Below, piece after piece: positions 7,467-15,418 of a stretch of DNA of 29,023 bases; within the stretch, counting starts at the first letter, position 1; each line of letters opens with the position of its first letter. The notes under the pieces are model-generated. The model saw only the letters and a program-made list of their open reading frames with translations, was not told the DNA's origin and did not search any database. The position numbers and the translations under genes were made by a program. Source of the DNA: CAZADA01 sp964524065 (lineage in GTDB: Bacteria > Pseudomonadota > Alphaproteobacteria > Caulobacterales > Maricaulaceae); contig CAZGCB010000025.1 of the NCBI GenBank assembly GCA_964524065.1, positions 1 through 29,023 of the forward strand, in the 5' to 3' direction.

Positions 7467-9097
7467 GCCGGCACGCTGCGCGCCGCACGCCAGCCTTCAC
7501 GCAGGGCGGCTTTGTCGACCGAACCGGTGGCGGTGCGCGGCAATTTATCGACGAACACGACATCAGCCGGCGCGTGATCGCCGCGCACGCGCGCGGCGAT
7601 GAAATCGCGGATTTCGGCGGGGTCTGAACCCTCCGCGGACACCAGCGTGACAAACACCACCGGCCGCACGCGCCCCTGCGCATCCGGCGCCCCGATGGCG
7701 GCCGCTTCGCTGACCCGCGGATGGGCTTCAGCGGCGTTTTCCAGCGCGATCGAGGAGACAGCGGACCGCGGGGGCCCAATCAAGTCCTTGGCCCGATCCA
7801 CGAGCGTCACCACGCCCTCGCTGTCCATGGCGGCGACATCGCCCGTGTTGAGCCAGCCCGCTTCATCCACGGCGCCGGCGCCAAGCTCATCGCCATAATA
7901 GGCCCGCGCCGCACTCGCCCCGCGTACTTTTAAATCACCGACCGTTGCGCCGTCGCGGCGCGCCGGTTCACCGCCGGCATCCACCACCGCGAATTCAGCG
8001 GTGAACAGGGCCCGCCCTGGCTCCACACGCCGCGCGATCTGCTCATGGCGGGGCAAAGCGCGCGCCTCCTCATCGGGACGCGACACCGCGGCGATGGGCC
8101 CAAAATCCGCAGCGCCAAAGGCGTTGATCACCTGAATTTTATAGGTGTCCTCCAGCGCGCGCACCAAGACATCCGACAGGGGCGCGCCCACCGAGACCGC
8201 GCGCTTCAGCGGGCCGAAAACCCGCCCCGCCCGATCCATCTGCGCGATCACAGCCCGCCATTGGCCTGGCGTGCCCACGGCGATGGTGACCCCTTCGCCT
8301 TCCATCAGCGTGCACACACTCTCCCCATCCAAGCGCGCGCCCGGCAGCACCAATTTCGCGCCCGCCAGCGGCGCCATCGCCGGCGCGCCCCACCCCAACG
8401 CGTGGAACAAAGGCGCCATCGCCATGAGTGTGTCATCGGCGCTGAGGTTAAGCGCGTTGGGGCTCACGGCGGCCATGGCGTTGAGCACAATAGCGCGGTG
8501 GCTGTGCAACACGCCGCGGGGCGCGCCCGCCACACCGGCCGTGTGGATCAACGCTGCGGCGGTGTTTTCATCAAACCCGCCCCACACGATCCGGCTGTCG
8601 CCCTGCTCCAACACCGTTTCATATGACAGCGCCTCAGCCAGCACCGTGTCGGGCATATGCTCTTCATCGGCGAGGATCATGACAGCCCGCACGCCCTCCA
8701 ACGCCTCGCGGATACGTTCGACCAGCGGCACGAAACTCAGCCCGACCATCAAGATGGCCGGCTTGGACTGGGCCAAGATGGCGGCGAGTTGCGCGTGCGT
8801 GAGCTGCGGGTTGAGCGGGTGAAACACCGCCCCCACCCCCGCCACCGCCCAGCAGGTTTCATAATGGCGCAGGGTGCTCCAGCCCATGACAGCCACCCGC
8901 TCGCCAAGCCGGAGGCTAAACTGACGCCGCAAGGCGGACGCCAACAAGCGCGCCCGGTGGTGCACCCCCGCATAGGTGGAGCGCGCCAGCGGCCCTTCCG
9001 CCACCCGCGTCACCACCGCCCTGTCGCCAGAATTCACCCGCGCATGATCCAGAACTTTGTCCAGAGTCAGCGGCCAGTCCTGCATTTGTCCAAGCAT
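7451..9097 (-). CDS. acyl-CoA ligase-like protein with degenerate catalytic motifs
   Basis: The 548-residue protein is collinear with fatty-acyl/methylmercaptopropionyl-CoA ligases of the ANL (adenylate-forming) superfamily; the start MLGQMQDWPLTLDKVLDHA is typical. WLNTGD (415-420) is intact, but other core motifs are altered. The P-loop, normally TSGTTGxPKG, reads TAGVAGAPRG (186-195). The YGxTE motif reads FGAAD (327-331). The GGE after the hinge aspartate region reads PPR (442-444). The C-terminal TGK lysine needed for adenylation is serine (S526, codon TCG). The frame is open throughout, so this is not simple decay. It may be a pseudoenzyme, a scaffold, or an enzyme with another chemistry. 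ATG 9097 is chosen by family alignment; the SD is weak. Confidence 0.85.
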   Translation of the reverse strand: MLGQMQDWPLTLDKVLDHARVNSGDRAVVTRVAEGPLARSTYAGVHHRARLLASALRRQFSLRLGERVAVMGWSTLRHYETCWAVAGVGAVFHPLNPQLTHAQLAAILAQSKPAILMVGLSFVPLVERIREALEGVRAVMILADEEHMPDTVLAEALSYETVLEQGDSRIVWGGFDENTAAALIHTAGVAGAPRGVLHSHRAIVLNAMAAVSPNALNLSADDTLMAMAPLFHALGWGAPAMAPLAGAKLVLPGARLDGESVCTLMEGEGVTIAVGTPGQWRAVIAQMDRAGRVFGPLKRAVSVGAPLSDVLVRALEDTYKIQVINAFGAADFGPIAAVSRPDEEARALPRHEQIARRVEPGRALFTAEFAVVDAGGEPARRDGATVGDLKVRGASAARAYYGDELGAGAVDEAGWLNTGDVAAMDSEGVVTLVDRAKDLIGPPRSAVSSIALENAAEAHPRVSEAAAIGAPDAQGRVRPVVFVTLVSAEGSDPAEIRDFIAARVRGDHAPADVVFVDKLPRTATGSVDKAALREGWRAARSVPAKPSA

Positions 9098-9119
9098 GGC
9101 GGTCCCACATCCATGCCGC

Positions 9120-9140
9120 GCCCCAAAATTAATCTGGGGC
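9120..9140. promoter_or_regulatory. possible operator dyad upstream of the ligase-like gene
   Basis: An inverted repeat with 6-base arms, GCCCCA (9120-9125) and TGGGGC (9135-9140), flanks an A+T-rich 9-base centre in otherwise GC-rich sequence. It lies 22 bases before the minus-strand ATG at 9097, where a repressor or promoter element could sit. No T-run follows on either strand, so it is a poor terminator for pdxH. Confidence 0.3.
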
Positions 9141-9211
9141 CGAATGACCCAGAAAGCCACAAGAATTACGGTGCAATCTCACCGTGCGGCCAGCGCGCAA
9201 CTATATCGCCA

Positions 9212-9889
9212 CTATGGAAACAGCCGTGTTTTGCGCCAGGGCGCGCCAGGTCCTTCGCGATCAAACACAAACCGATCATGCAAACGGAAGGGCCGCTCGC
9301 GCCAAAACTCGATCTTTCGAGCGTTCAGGCGATAGCCGCTCCAATGCGGCGGCCGCGGCACCTCCCCCACGCCATATTTCAGCGCAAACTGCGCCACGCG
9401 CTTCTCCAACGCCAGGCGCCCCTCCATTGGCCGCGACTGCTCCGACGCCCAGGCGCCAATGCGGCTGTCGCGCGCGCGGCTGGCGAAATAGGCGTCCGCC
9501 TCCTCCGCGCTCACCGGCGTGATCGGCCCGCGCACGCGCACCTGACGCACCAGCGATTTCCAGTAAAAGCACAGCGCCGCCTGCGGATTGGCCGCGAGCT
9601 GGCCGCCCTTTTGGCTTTCCGTATTGGTGTAAAATACAAAGCCCGCCGCCGCGCGGTCCTCATCGAGCCCCTTCAACAGCACCATGCGCACATCCGGCGC
9701 GCCGTCAGCATCGGCGGTGGCCAGCGCCATGGCGTGGGGATCACGCGGCTCCTTCGCCTTGGCCTCCGCGAACCAGTGTTCAAACAGGGCAACCGGGTCT
9801 TCACTGGCGAAATCCGCCTCATCCGCCGCCGGCGCGCTGTCTTGGTGCTCCTGCGGGCTCGGGCTCGGCGGAATAATGTCAGAAGCCAT
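9212..9889 (-). CDS. pdxH: pyridoxine/pyridoxamine 5'-phosphate oxidase
   Basis: The 225-residue FMN enzyme oxidises pyridoxine 5'-phosphate or pyridoxamine 5'-phosphate to pyridoxal 5'-phosphate. Family blocks are in order: RMVLLKGLDE, FYTNTESQKGGQLAANP, FYWKSLVRQVRVRGP, SRIGAWASEQSRP, VPRPPHWSGYRL, IEFWRERPFRLHDR and a C-terminal WRKTRLFP. The N-terminal 40 residues are Pro/Ala/Asp-rich and probably disordered. ATG 9889 is chosen because GGAG lies 8 bases upstream. The gene is divergent from aroC with 77 bases between the two start codons. Key residues look intact. Confidence 0.96.
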   Translation of the reverse strand: MASDIIPPSPSPQEHQDSAPAADEADFASEDPVALFEHWFAEAKAKEPRDPHAMALATADADGAPDVRMVLLKGLDEDRAAAGFVFYTNTESQKGGQLAANPQAALCFYWKSLVRQVRVRGPITPVSAEEADAYFASRARDSRIGAWASEQSRPMEGRLALEKRVAQFALKYGVGEVPRPPHWSGYRLNARKIEFWRERPFRLHDRFVFDREGPGAPWRKTRLFP

Positions 9890-9966
9890 GACCAAATCTC
9901 CGTTCACACACATTGGCGCGCGCTCACGCATCGACAGGGATCGCACGCACGCCTAAGGATGCACCC

Positions 9967-11070
9967 ATGTCTTGGAACACCTATGGCCGAATCCTGCGCG
10001 TGACCAGTTGGGGCGAGTCCCACGGCCCCGCTTTGGGCTGCGTGGTGGATGGCTGTCCGCCCGGCCTGCGCCTGGATGAGGCGCTGATTCAGCCCTGGCT
10101 CGACAAGCGCAAGCCTGGCGGCAATCGCTTTGTGACCCAGCGCCGCGAGGCCGACCAAGTCCGCATTCTCTCCGGCGTGTTTGAGGATGAGCGCATCCGC
10201 GAAAGCCATGGCGGGCCGGTGACCACGGGCACATCCATCAGCCTGATGATCGAAAACACGGACCAACGCTCGCGCGATTATCACGATATCCGCGATCTCT
10301 ATCGGCCGGGCCATGCCGACTACACCTATGATGTGAAGTATGGCGTGCGTGATTATCGCGGCGGCGGGCGCTCCTCAGCGCGCGAAACCGCCGCGCGCGT
10401 CGCCGCCGGCGCCATTGCGCGGCACATCCTGGGCGAGGGCGTCCACATCCGCGCCGCCCTGGTGCAAATCGGCGCGGACGCCATTGACCGTGACGCCTGG
10501 GATTGGAGCGAAACCGCGCGCAATCCGTTTTGGTGCCCCGACCCCGCCGCCGCCAAACGCTGGGAAGCGCTGTTGGACGAGGCTCGCAAGGCCGGCTCCT
10601 CCCTCGGCGCTGTGATCGAAGTGGTGGCTGAGGGCGTCCCCGCCGGCTGGGGTGCGCCGGTTTACGCCAAGCTCGACAGCGATCTGGCGGGCGCGCTGAT
10701 GTCCATAAACGCCGTGAAGGGTGTGGAGATCGGGGACGGCTTCGCCCTTGCGGCCATGGACGGGCGCGCGGCCGGCGATCCCATGCGCATGGGCGCGGAC
10801 GGGGAGCCCCTCTTCACCAGCAATCATGCCGGCGGGGTGCTGGGCGGCATCTCCACGGGCCAGCCTGTGGTGGCCCGCATCGCCATCAAGCCCACCTCCT
10901 CCATCCTGCCCCCCCGCGACACGGTGACAACGCACGGCGAAGAGGTGGTGGCGATCACCAAAGGCCGCCATGATCCGTGCGTCGGCATTCGCGGCGCGCC
11001 GGTGGCCGAAGCCATGATGGCGCACACCTTGGCCGATCATTTCCTGCTGCACCGGGCCCAGTGCGGGTAG
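9967..11070 (+). CDS. aroC: chorismate synthase
   Basis: The 367-residue enzyme catalyses the last shikimate-pathway step, turning EPSP into chorismate with reduced FMN. All signatures are visible: WGESHGPALGCVVDG near the start, RPGHADYTYDVKYG and RDYRGGGRSSARET in the middle, AVKGVEIGDGF, NHAGGVLGGISTGQP, and RHDPCVGIRGAPVAEAM near the end. ATG 9967 is preceded by AAGGA with about 7 bases of spacing. It shares a short divergent promoter region with pdxH. A serine hydrolase gene follows 68 bases downstream. Confidence 0.97.
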   Translation: MSWNTYGRILRVTSWGESHGPALGCVVDGCPPGLRLDEALIQPWLDKRKPGGNRFVTQRREADQVRILSGVFEDERIRESHGGPVTTGTSISLMIENTDQRSRDYHDIRDLYRPGHADYTYDVKYGVRDYRGGGRSSARETAARVAAGAIARHILGEGVHIRAALVQIGADAIDRDAWDWSETARNPFWCPDPAAAKRWEALLDEARKAGSSLGAVIEVVAEGVPAGWGAPVYAKLDSDLAGALMSINAVKGVEIGDGFALAAMDGRAAGDPMRMGADGEPLFTSNHAGGVLGGISTGQPVVARIAIKPTSSILPPRDTVTTHGEEVVAITKGRHDPCVGIRGAPVAEAMMAHTLADHFLLHRAQCG

Positions 11071-11138
11071 GCGTAAACGCCGACGCGCGCGTGAGGCCCC
11101 CAGATTGGATCGCGACACACACGCCCCATTTAGGGGGG

Positions 11139-12206
11139 ATGGATGCGCGTTCGAACCGACTGGCCTGGCAAAGTTCCCCTCCCTCCCGCCGGGCGGTGTT
11201 GGGCGCGCTGCCCACCCTCGCTTTGACGCCGCACGCCGCGCGGGCACAGACCGAGACGGGCGCAGCGGCTTTCGATAGCGCCGGATTGGCGCGCGCCCTG
11301 CGCCGTGCTGACGGGCTGGATCAGCTGCACAGCCTTGTCATCGCCAAAGGCGGGGACATCGCAGCCGCCGAGGCGTTCCGGGGTCCGCCGCTGGACCAAC
11401 CGGTCAATGTGAAATCCATCTCCAAGACCCTGGTGGCGACTTTGGCCGGCTGCGCCTGGGATCGGGGCCTGTTCGACACTGTCGACACGCCAGTGGCGGA
11501 CATTTTGGCGGACAAAATCGCGCCCGGCGCTGACCCGCGCGTGCGGCGCATCACCATCGCCGATTTGCTCACCATGCAAGCGGGGCTGGAGCGCATGTCG
11601 GGCCCCAATTATGGCCGCTGGGTCGCCAGCGATGACTGGGTGGCCTACGCCCTCAACCGCCCCTTTGTGGCCGAGCCCGGCGCGCGGATGCTCTACTCCA
11701 CCGGCAGTTATCATTTGCTGGGCGTGGCGCTCAGCCGCCTCAGCGGCCTCAGCCTGCTCTCCATGATGCGCGACTGGATCGCCGATCCGCTGGGTGTGGC
11801 GGCCCCGCCCTGGACGCGCGATCCGCAAGGGCACTATCTCGGCGGCAATGAAATGGCGCTGTCACCGCTGGCGTTGTTGCGCTTTGGGGAGATGATCCGC
11901 AATGACGGGCTCTGGGATGGAACGCGGATCCTGAGCGCCGACTGGCTCGCCCAATCCTGGACCGTGCGCACCCGCTCGCCCTTTAGCGGCGATGATTATG
12001 GCTATGGCTGGTTCCTCAGCCAAGCAGGCGGACACCCCATGGCCTACGCCCGCGGTTTTGGCGGGCAGATGCTTTACATCGTGCCCGCATTGCAGCTGAC
12101 GGTGGTCATCACCTCAGACGCCAACCGGCCCGCGCGATCGGGCGCGTATATCAGCGCACTGAACGCCTTGTTGCGCGACGCCATCATCCCCGCTGTGACG
12201 CGGTAG
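11139..12206 (+). CDS. exported serine hydrolase of the beta-lactamase/esterase family
   Basis: The 355-residue protein has an N-terminal signal with SRRAVLG (16-22) before a hydrophobic stretch and an Ala-rich cleavage region ending near AARAQ, so it may use the twin-arginine (Tat) route. The catalytic domain has SISK (93-96) as the SxxK nucleophile motif, YST in place of the YxN motif, and GFGGQ near the end in place of the third motif. This fits class C beta-lactamase-like esterases (PF00144); a true beta-lactamase is not implied. The SD-like AGGGGGG abuts ATG 11139, which is poor spacing, so the start is uncertain; a GTG at 11091 is an alternative. It converges on the methyltransferase gene with 18 bases between the stops. 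Confidence 0.85.
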   Translation: MDARSNRLAWQSSPPSRRAVLGALPTLALTPHAARAQTETGAAAFDSAGLARALRRADGLDQLHSLVIAKGGDIAAAEAFRGPPLDQPVNVKSISKTLVATLAGCAWDRGLFDTVDTPVADILADKIAPGADPRVRRITIADLLTMQAGLERMSGPNYGRWVASDDWVAYALNRPFVAEPGARMLYSTGSYHLLGVALSRLSGLSLLSMMRDWIADPLGVAAPPWTRDPQGHYLGGNEMALSPLALLRFGEMIRNDGLWDGTRILSADWLAQSWTVRTRSPFSGDDYGYGWFLSQAGGHPMAYARGFGGQMLYIVPALQLTVVITSDANRPARSGAYISALNALLRDAIIPAVTR

Positions 12207-12224
12207 AGCATCGCCAACGCAGAG

Positions 12225-13376
12225 CTAAGACGCCTCCGGCCGACGGAACACCTTCACTTTCGTCAAAAAACCTTGTGTCTCAGTGTCCAAATGGAGCCCT
12301 GCATTGGTGAAAGGCACATCCAAATCATCGCGAGAATAATGCGCGTAATAGGGCTCGTGAAACAGACGCGGGAACTGCTCCAGCATCAAATCGAGATTGG
12401 GATCGTCGCCAGCTTGGATGCTGTCCGCCAACACCACCACGCCCCCCGGCTTCACGACGCGCGCCATCTCGGCCGCCACCCGCGGACGCACCTTGGGCGG
12501 CAGCTCATGGAAGAGGTAAATGCACGAAACGGCGTCGAATGATGCGCTTTCGAGCAGTATCGCCTCCGCATTCGCTTCGACAATGCGGGCGTTTCGCCAG
12601 CGCTTCAGCCGTCCGCGCGCCTCCTCGACATAGGCCGGCGACAAATCCAGTCCGGTCACCTGCAGCCGCGGAAACGCATCAAGGGTTTGCTCCAAGAACC
12701 GCCCGGTGCCGCACGCGACATCCAGCAAGGACAAGCCGCGCTGATCACGTCCCTGAAAGGCGCGCGCCACTTCCGCCAAAGCGCGACGCCGCATGGCGTC
12801 CGCCGCGCCAGTGAACAGCACCTCCACCTGCGTATCATACAAACGCGCGGACTCGCGGCTGAGCCAACCATCGGTCTGATAGTGGAAATTCTGTAGGAAA
12901 TACGGGGGATACGCGTCGCGATCCACATCGGCGCTGTCGCGCACCTCCACCCGCGCCTCCTCCTGCCGGCGGCGCGCCACATCCGGCGCATCAGCAAAAA
13001 AGCGGCGACTGTCACGCAGCAGCCCCATCAGTTTGCGCGGCGACACAGACACATCGCGCGGCGCGGGATAAAGCCCCGCCTCGATATTGGCGAGATCCTG
13101 CTCAAACAAGCGAAAGAAGGCCTGACGCGTGCGCACCGGATCAGGCGGGGCGGCCGCCGCGCGGTGGGGGGGCGCGCCGGGCGTGGTCACCTCCGGCGTC
13201 ATGCGCAGCAAGGCGGCGTAATGGGCGGCGTACCACCCGACGCGGGCGGTTTGCGACGCGACATAGCCGGCCCGCCGCAACAGAGCCGGGTTGAGCCGCT
13301 GCAAAGCGCCGGACGGGCCCGTTTTTTCCTCGCCAGGCTGAGACGTGGCTTCAGCCAAGGGGGACGCAGTGTTCAT
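12225..13376 (-). CDS. SAM-dependent methyltransferase with long N-terminal region
   Basis: The 383-residue protein is a class I methyltransferase. Motif I is LLDVACGTGRF (217-227), followed by VTGLDLSPAYVEEAR, and a late VVKPGGVVVLADS. Before the Rossmann domain is a region of about 215 residues with a conserved block YPPYFLQNFHYQTDGWLS (157-173) and LYDTQVEVLFTGAADAMRR; I recall similar blocks in related alphaproteobacterial and plastid-lineage proteins of unknown substrate. The N-terminus is Pro/Ala-rich. ATG 13376 has GGGAG 8-9 bases upstream and overlaps the stop of the RNA methyltransferase as ATGA, so the two are translationally coupled. Confidence 0.85.
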   Translation of the reverse strand: MNTASPLAEATSQPGEEKTGPSGALQRLNPALLRRAGYVASQTARVGWYAAHYAALLRMTPEVTTPGAPPHRAAAAPPDPVRTRQAFFRLFEQDLANIEAGLYPAPRDVSVSPRKLMGLLRDSRRFFADAPDVARRRQEEARVEVRDSADVDRDAYPPYFLQNFHYQTDGWLSRESARLYDTQVEVLFTGAADAMRRRALAEVARAFQGRDQRGLSLLDVACGTGRFLEQTLDAFPRLQVTGLDLSPAYVEEARGRLKRWRNARIVEANAEAILLESASFDAVSCIYLFHELPPKVRPRVAAEMARVVKPGGVVVLADSIQAGDDPNLDLMLEQFPRLFHEPYYAHYSRDDLDVPFTNAGLHLDTETQGFLTKVKVFRRPEAS

Positions 13377-14662
13377 CGGCGAAACTCTCCCACCAATTCG
13401 AGATGCGCGCTCCACTTAAACTGGTCCACCGGCAGGACGCTTTCCAGTCGAAACCCACCGTCCACCAGCGTACGCGCATCGCGGGCGAAGCTGGTCGGGT
13501 TGCAAGACACATACGCCACGCACGCCGCGCCGGATTTTACGATTTCCGCTGCTTGCGGGCCGGCGCCCGCCCGCGGCGGGTCCAGCACGATGATATCCGG
13601 ACGGCCAAGCTCCCGCCCCGTCACAGGAGAGCGGGTTAGATCGCGCCGCTGCGCCAAAAGCGGTTTCAACCCCATGCCGGCGGCCGGCGCAGCATCCGCC
13701 GCCCGCTTCAGCGCCGCGACGCTGGCGGCCGCGCCCTCAAAAGCACGCGTTTCAGCCTGACGGGCGAGCTGGAGGGCGAACGTGCCAAGGCCCGCATAAA
13801 GATCCACCGCTTTGGTCGCGTCTGCGGCGATGTCCATGACGCGGCGGGTCAGCACATCCTCGCCCTCTCGCGTGGCTTGCAGAAAAGCGCCAGGCGGCGG
13901 CGCGACGCTTACGCCGCCCAAGCGCACGACGGGCGCGCGCCGTTGCAGCAAGGTGTCGCCGGCAAGCGTCACCCGCGCCCAATCAGCCGCCTCCGCCAAC
14001 ACCGCCAAATCGCTGGTGAGGCTGACGCGATCCGCCTTCGCGGCGCCGCCGCGCACATCGACATCAAGGCCGCTTTCCGTTTCCGTGGCCTGGATGTCAG
14101 CCCGCCCCGCCTTGGGCAGCAACACCTCCGCCAGCTGACGCAGACGGGGCAGGGCCGCCGCCAGCGCCGGACTCAGCACAGGACACGCGTCCAGCGCGAA
14201 CACATGGTGCGACGCAGCTTGGGAAAACCCGAAGGCGAAGCCGACAGACTTCGCCCGCACCGCATGGAAAGTGGCGCGGCGTCGCCCTGTACCGCCCGCA
14301 TCCACAACGCGCCCCACCGGCGCGTCCAGCCCCGCGCGCTTCAGCGCCTCGCGCACGAGCGCCCGCTTCCAATCGCGATAAAGCCCCACCTCCATATGCT
14401 GCGCGACACAGCCGCCGCACACGCCGAAATGCGCGCAGGCCGGCGCGATGCGATCGGGGCTCGCTTCCAGGATTTCAACAGCCTGGCCACGGCCCTTGGC
14501 GTCGACACTCGCGCGCACCCGCTCGCCGGGCAGCGCGAAGGGCACATAAGCGACGGCGCCATCGGCCATGTCCACGACGCCGTCACCGCGCGCGCCGAGC
14601 CGCGCAATGCTCAGCTCCACCGCGTCCTGCGTCGCGGCTTCATCGTCAGGCGCGCCGGGCAT
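13373..14662 (-). CDS. RlmD/RumA-type RNA (uracil-5-)-methyltransferase
   Basis: The 429-residue enzyme of the TrmA/RumA family would methylate C5 of uridine in rRNA or tRNA. A TRAM-like RNA-binding domain spans about 12-65. An iron-sulphur cluster site follows, with Cys76, Cys82, Cys85 and Cys160 (C..VCGGC and DACPVL). The SAM domain shows GAFLQATREGEDVL (258-271), VDLYAGLGTFALQLA (286-300) and DPPR (361-364). The catalytic cysteine is C387 in SCNP. All expected residues are present. Target-site specificity cannot be read from sequence. Its start overlaps the end of tlyA by 17 bases, and GGGAG lies 10 bases upstream. Confidence 0.92.
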   Translation of the reverse strand: MPGAPDDEAATQDAVELSIARLGARGDGVVDMADGAVAYVPFALPGERVRASVDAKGRGQAVEILEASPDRIAPACAHFGVCGGCVAQHMEVGLYRDWKRALVREALKRAGLDAPVGRVVDAGGTGRRRATFHAVRAKSVGFAFGFSQAASHHVFALDACPVLSPALAAALPRLRQLAEVLLPKAGRADIQATETESGLDVDVRGGAAKADRVSLTSDLAVLAEAADWARVTLAGDTLLQRRAPVVRLGGVSVAPPPGAFLQATREGEDVLTRRVMDIAADATKAVDLYAGLGTFALQLARQAETRAFEGAAASVAALKRAADAAPAAGMGLKPLLAQRRDLTRSPVTGRELGRPDIIVLDPPRAGAGPQAAEIVKSGAACVAYVSCNPTSFARDARTLVDGGFRLESVLPVDQFKWSAHLELVGEFRR

Positions 14663-15416
14663 ACAGCAAATACTCCCGATTGCCGTCGCCGCCCGTTATC
14701 GGGCTCGGCGTCTCGCCCACCACCGGCCAGCCCAACGCGGCGAGCGCGGCCTTCACCCCATCCAAAGCCGCAGCGATGGCTTGCGAATCGGTGACGATCC
14801 CGCCCTTGCCCACAGCCTTCGGCCCCACTTCGAATTGCGGCTTAAACAGCGCCATCAACGCCGCCCCCTCCGCGGCCAAGGCCAGCGCCGCCGGCAGCAC
14901 CTTCATCAGGCCAATAAAGCTCGCATCGCAGGTGATGAGGCCTGGCGCTTCGGGGATCTGCGCGCGCGTCAGCGTCCGCGCGTCCTGGCCGGACAGATCG
15001 TCGACACGCGGATCGGCGGCGAGATGCGCGCGCAGTTGATCGCGCCCCACATCCACGGCGTAGACCCGCGCCGCCCCGCGGCTCAGCAGCACATCGACAA
15101 ACCCGCCGGTGGACGCGCCCACATCCAGGCACACCGCGTCCGCCGGATCGACGTCGAACACGCTCAGCCCATGATCCAGTTTCACCCCGGCGCGCGAGGC
15201 CCAGGGATGCGCCGCTTGCGCCTCCAAGGCGACCGTATCAGCGAGCATCAGGCTAGGCTTCGCCACGCGCTGTCCATCCGCGGTGACCAAGCCGGCCTCA
15301 ATGGCGGCGCGGGCCTGGGCCCGGCTGGGGAACAGACCGCGCGCGACCAGAAGCACATCGGCGCGCTGACGATCCCCGGCCAGCCGCGTCGCCCCGAAGG
15401 CTGCGCCGCTCGCCAA
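14646..15416 (-). CDS. tlyA: TlyA family rRNA 2'-O-methyltransferase/hemolysin-like protein
   Basis: The 256-residue protein has an N-terminal S4 RNA-binding domain (about 18-80, with RADVLLVARGLFPSRAQA) and a FtsJ-like methyltransferase domain with CLDVGASTGGFVDVLL (96-111). The K-D-K-E catalytic set is present: K79, D164, K192 and E196 in LFKPQFEVG. TlyA methylates ribose in 16S and 23S rRNA in mycobacteria; the same is inferred here. The TTG at 15416 comes 2 bases after the dxs stop and has no clear SD, which suggests coupling to dxs translation. The first 15 residues are uncertain. Confidence 0.92.
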   Translation of the reverse strand: MASGAAFGATRLAGDRQRADVLLVARGLFPSRAQARAAIEAGLVTADGQRVAKPSLMLADTVALEAQAAHPWASRAGVKLDHGLSVFDVDPADAVCLDVGASTGGFVDVLLSRGAARVYAVDVGRDQLRAHLAADPRVDDLSGQDARTLTRAQIPEAPGLITCDASFIGLMKVLPAALALAAEGAALMALFKPQFEVGPKAVGKGGIVTDSQAIAAALDGVKAALAALGWPVVGETPSPITGGDGNREYLLYARRA

Positions 15417-15418
15417 GC

